NCBI GenBank assembly: GCA_030834765.1
Contig: JAUQXG010000271.1
Location: 1 to 7,718, forward strand
DNA length: 7,718 bases
Direction: 5' to 3'
Source of the DNA: Lutispora sp.
Lineage (GTDB): Bacteria; Bacillota; Clostridia; Lutisporales; Lutisporaceae
Under the pieces are notes generated by a model. The model worked only from the letters and a program-made list of their open reading frames with translations. It was not told where the DNA came from and searched no databases. Below, piece by piece: positions 5,571 to 7,718 of this stretch. The first letter of the stretch is position 1; every line of letters starts with the position of its first letter. The position numbers were made by a program, and so were the translations under genes.

Positions 5571-6644
5571 TTGAACCATAAGTGGGAAAATGTGCCTAAC
5601 GAAGAGACCTATAATCATGGTATTATAAATCTCTTTAACGGAGTGTTTAAGAAAAACATTGATGAGAAATATCTAAACTGGAAAAATCTTGATAACCCTT
5701 CAGGAGAATCTGTGATACAGCTAGCAGTTCAAGAAGAAGTCATTGGACATGTATGCTTGATGAAATATAAAATAAAGTTATTTAATAAGGTAACACTGGC
5801 TGGTCAAGCTGTTGATACGATGGTTAATCCAAACTACAGGCGTATGGGGATATTTGAGGAGCTTTCAAAGGAAAGCTTTGAAAGAGGAAGCAGTGAAGGA
5901 TTAGAATTAGTATTTAGGTTTCCAAATCATATGGCTTTATCAGCCTCTATGAGCAAGTTGAATACAAGAAAAATCTGTGACATCCCTCAGTATTTAAAAA
6001 TATTGAATTCATATAAAGCAACTTCTCTTTTTACCGCAAATAAGATAATAAGAATAGCAGGAACATTAGGTTTTGGAGCTTTTAGAATATTGAAAAGCTT
6101 TAGAAAATCAAAGTATGATGGGTATTCAGTAAAAGAGATAGCGTTTTTTGGCACTGAATATGATGATCTTTGGGATGAGATAAAGAATGATTATAAAATT
6201 GCGGTAGAAAGAAAAGCGAAGTATCTTAACTGGAGGTACATAGAAAGTCCCGGAAAATATTTCAGAAGGGCAATATATCAGGAGAACCAGTTGATAGGAT
6301 TCATTATAGCATCTATAGAAGAAAAGAAGTCTAAAGACGGGTCGTTGGTAAGACTTTGCCATATCGTAGATGTTTTATGTAAATCTAATCATAAAAATGC
6401 TCTTGGATTGATGCTCAATGAAACGGAAATATTTGCTAAAGAGCAGGAAGCGTGCGCTATTTCTTGCTGGATGTTAAAGCATTGGTTTTATCAAAATGGG
6501 CTAAAGAGGGTAGGGTATTTTCAGTTCAGAGCTCCCTCTGCTCTGGCAGGTGTTATTATTTCAGATTCATTAAAGAGTGATGAAGAAGAAATACTAAATG
6601 AAAATAATTGGTACATCACCATAGGCGATTCAGATTATGTATAG
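5571..6644 (+). CDS. GNAT-like N-acyltransferase, probably two-domain, in a polysaccharide gene context
   Basis: A 357-residue cytoplasmic protein likely to transfer an acyl group from acyl-CoA. In the N-terminal half, VIGHVCLMKYKIKL, then AVDTMVNPNYRRMGIFEELSKES (residues 80-102), carry the strand and pyrophosphate-binding loop of GNAT motif A; RRMGIF stands for the usual RxxGxG/A. The motif YLNW occurs twice, at residues 34-37 and 218-221 (YLNWR), the second followed by LIGFIIASI. This suggests two related halves, the second with a degenerate CoA site. The start is TTG 5571, seven bases after GAGGTG (5558-5563); the nearby ATG at 5566 stops two codons later. No signal peptide is present. 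A glycosyltransferase gene follows 51 bases downstream with no terminator, so the substrate may be an amino sugar of a surface polysaccharide, which is inference. Confidence 0.75.
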   Translation: MNHKWENVPNEETYNHGIINLFNGVFKKNIDEKYLNWKNLDNPSGESVIQLAVQEEVIGHVCLMKYKIKLFNKVTLAGQAVDTMVNPNYRRMGIFEELSKESFERGSSEGLELVFRFPNHMALSASMSKLNTRKICDIPQYLKILNSYKATSLFTANKIIRIAGTLGFGAFRILKSFRKSKYDGYSVKEIAFFGTEYDDLWDEIKNDYKIAVERKAKYLNWRYIESPGKYFRRAIYQENQLIGFIIASIEEKKSKDGSLVRLCHIVDVLCKSNHKNALGLMLNETEIFAKEQEACAISCWMLKHWFYQNGLKRVGYFQFRAPSALAGVIISDSLKSDEEEILNENNWYITIGDSDYV

Positions 6645-6652
6645 CTAATATG

Positions 6653-6658
6653 AAGGAG
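6653..6658 (+). promoter_or_regulatory. Orphan Shine-Dalgarno sequence
   Basis: AAGGAG lies nine bases after the acyltransferase stop, yet no ATG, GTG or TTG follows at 5-12 bases. The glycosyltransferase start is 37 bases further on and has its own weaker site (GGGAG at 6679-6683). It may be chance, or a leftover of a lost start. Confidence 0.35.
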
Positions 6659-6695
6659 ACCATTTAGCTCAAAATAAAGGGAGTGATAGAGCGTT

Positions 6696-7718
6696 ATGAT
6701 AAAGGTGCTTCATTTAATAAGTGGCGGAGATGTAGGCGGAGCAAAAACTCATGTTTTAAGTCTAGCAAAGGAATTGCAAAAACATATAAAAGTAAAAATG
6801 ATATGCTTTATGAAAGGCGAATTCTATGAAGATGCCAAAGCAATGGGTATTGATATAGAAGTTTTAGAGCAGAAAAAAAGATATGATTTATCAGTTATTA
6901 ATAATCTTAAAAAAATAATAGAAGACGAAGGCTACGATTTAGTGCATTCCCATGGAGCAAGGGCAAATTTTATATGCAGATTTCTAAAAGGTAAACTAGG
7001 AATTCCATTTGTAACGACGATACATAGTGACTTTGTGTTAGATTTTAAGGGGAATTTATATAAACATTTGGTTTATACGAATTTAAATGTGTTTGCGCTG
7101 AAAAAGTTTGACTACTATATAGCAGTATCAGATGATTTTAAAAATATGCTAGTGGGAAGAGGATTTCCTGAGAAAAAAATATTCACAGTGTACAATGGGT
7201 TAGATTTTGATGAAGAAGTAAGCTACATGAGCAGAGAAGATTTTTTAAACAAGGTAGGCTTATCACATCTGAATGACAGATTGCTGGTAGGGATATTAGC
7301 AAGATTGCACCCAGTGAAGGGTCATGAAGTATTAATAAAAGCGGCAGCTAAGGTTTTGGAATCTCATAAAAATATAGATTTTTTACTGGCTGGTGATGGT
7401 GAAGAAAAAGATAGCTTGATTCGCTTGGCAAATACCTTAGGTATTTCTGATAAAATTCATTTTATTGGATTTTTAAATAATTATGATGTTTTGAACTGCA
7501 TTGATATAAATGTACTTACATCATACAGCGAAAGCTTTCCTTATGCACTTTTAGAAGGTGCAAAGTTAAAGAAGCCTACGATCGCTTCTAAAGTGGGTGG
7601 GATACCTATGCTTATTAAAGATGAAGAAAGTGGATTGTTATTTCAATCTGGTGATAGTGAAGAGCTTTCAAAGGATTTAATAAGGTTGGCGGAAAGCAGC
7701 AGCCTAAGAAAAATGCTG
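6696..7718 (+). CDS. Glycosyltransferase, family-4 type (GT-B fold), 3' truncated
   Basis: The first 341 residues of a cytoplasmic glycosyltransferase that runs off the window. It should transfer a sugar from a nucleotide donor with retention of configuration, probably onto a lipid-linked or surface glycan. The N-terminal Rossmann half opens with a glycine-rich acceptor loop, GGDVGGAKTH (residues 10-19), followed by HSHGARANF (84-92) and AVSDDF. YNGLD marks the linker. The C-terminal donor-binding half shows GILARLHPVKGH with Arg203 and Lys208, LLAGDGEE (230-237), and the EX7E motif with Glu279 and Glu287 in ESFPYALLEGA, then KVGGIP. All catalytic landmarks are present. ATG 6696 is the only possible start, since a TAG stands in frame at 6687; its ribosome site GGGAG is 12 bases away, rather far, so initiation may be weak. 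Acceptor and sugar cannot be read from sequence. Confidence 0.93.
   Translation, partial: MIKVLHLISGGDVGGAKTHVLSLAKELQKHIKVKMICFMKGEFYEDAKAMGIDIEVLEQKKRYDLSVINNLKKIIEDEGYDLVHSHGARANFICRFLKGKLGIPFVTTIHSDFVLDFKGNLYKHLVYTNLNVFALKKFDYYIAVSDDFKNMLVGRGFPEKKIFTVYNGLDFDEEVSYMSREDFLNKVGLSHLNDRLLVGILARLHPVKGHEVLIKAAAKVLESHKNIDFLLAGDGEEKDSLIRLANTLGISDKIHFIGFLNNYDVLNCIDINVLTSYSESFPYALLEGAKLKKPTIASKVGGIPMLIKDEESGLLFQSGDSEELSKDLIRLAESSSLRKML

Overview
This window looks like chromosomal DNA of a low-GC, endospore-forming member of the Firmicutes, most likely a clostridium. The base composition is AT-rich. It carries a BclA-type collagen-like spore-surface protein, a LolA-fold lipoprotein of the GerS/YdcC type directly ahead of alanine racemase, and a MazEF pair directly behind it. 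The order YdcC-Alr-MazE-MazF is known from Bacillus subtilis, and gerS-alr2 from Clostridioides difficile. All genes that I can support lie on the + strand.

Layout. (1) 1-650: the 3' part of a collagen-like protein made of 26 visible Gly-X-Thr type triplets and a C-terminal globular domain, closed by a strong hairpin terminator. (2) 832-3536: the gerS-like lipoprotein, alr, mazE and mazF. alr has an extended -10 promoter of its own, mazEF has at least one candidate promoter carrying a tandem 11-bp repeat, and the block ends in a clear terminator. (3) 3600-4560: a small accessory cassette behind a near-consensus sigma-A promoter. It holds a small membrane protein whose first codons appear frameshifted and, overlapping it by ATGA, a CPBP-type membrane protein with a degenerate first motif. 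(4) 4560-4864: a gene-free stretch with two hairpins and a promoter candidate. (5) 4865-5452: a membrane-anchored coiled-coil protein of unknown function, with its own terminator. (6) 5571 to the end: a GNAT-like acyltransferase and a family-4 type glycosyltransferase that runs off the window, probably the start of a surface-polysaccharide cluster.

How the parts relate. The first three genes all fit spore biology: surface coat, cortex or germination lipoprotein, and D-/L-alanine control of germination and wall precursors. MazEF is the conserved companion of alr rather than an obvious recent arrival. The 3600-4560 cassette is the part least explained by known conserved context. Half of the intact starts used here are GTG or TTG (mazE, mazF, the coiled-coil gene and the acyltransferase), so starts were chosen from ribosome-binding sites rather than from the first ATG. 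No RNA genes, insertion sequences or CRISPR arrays were seen.
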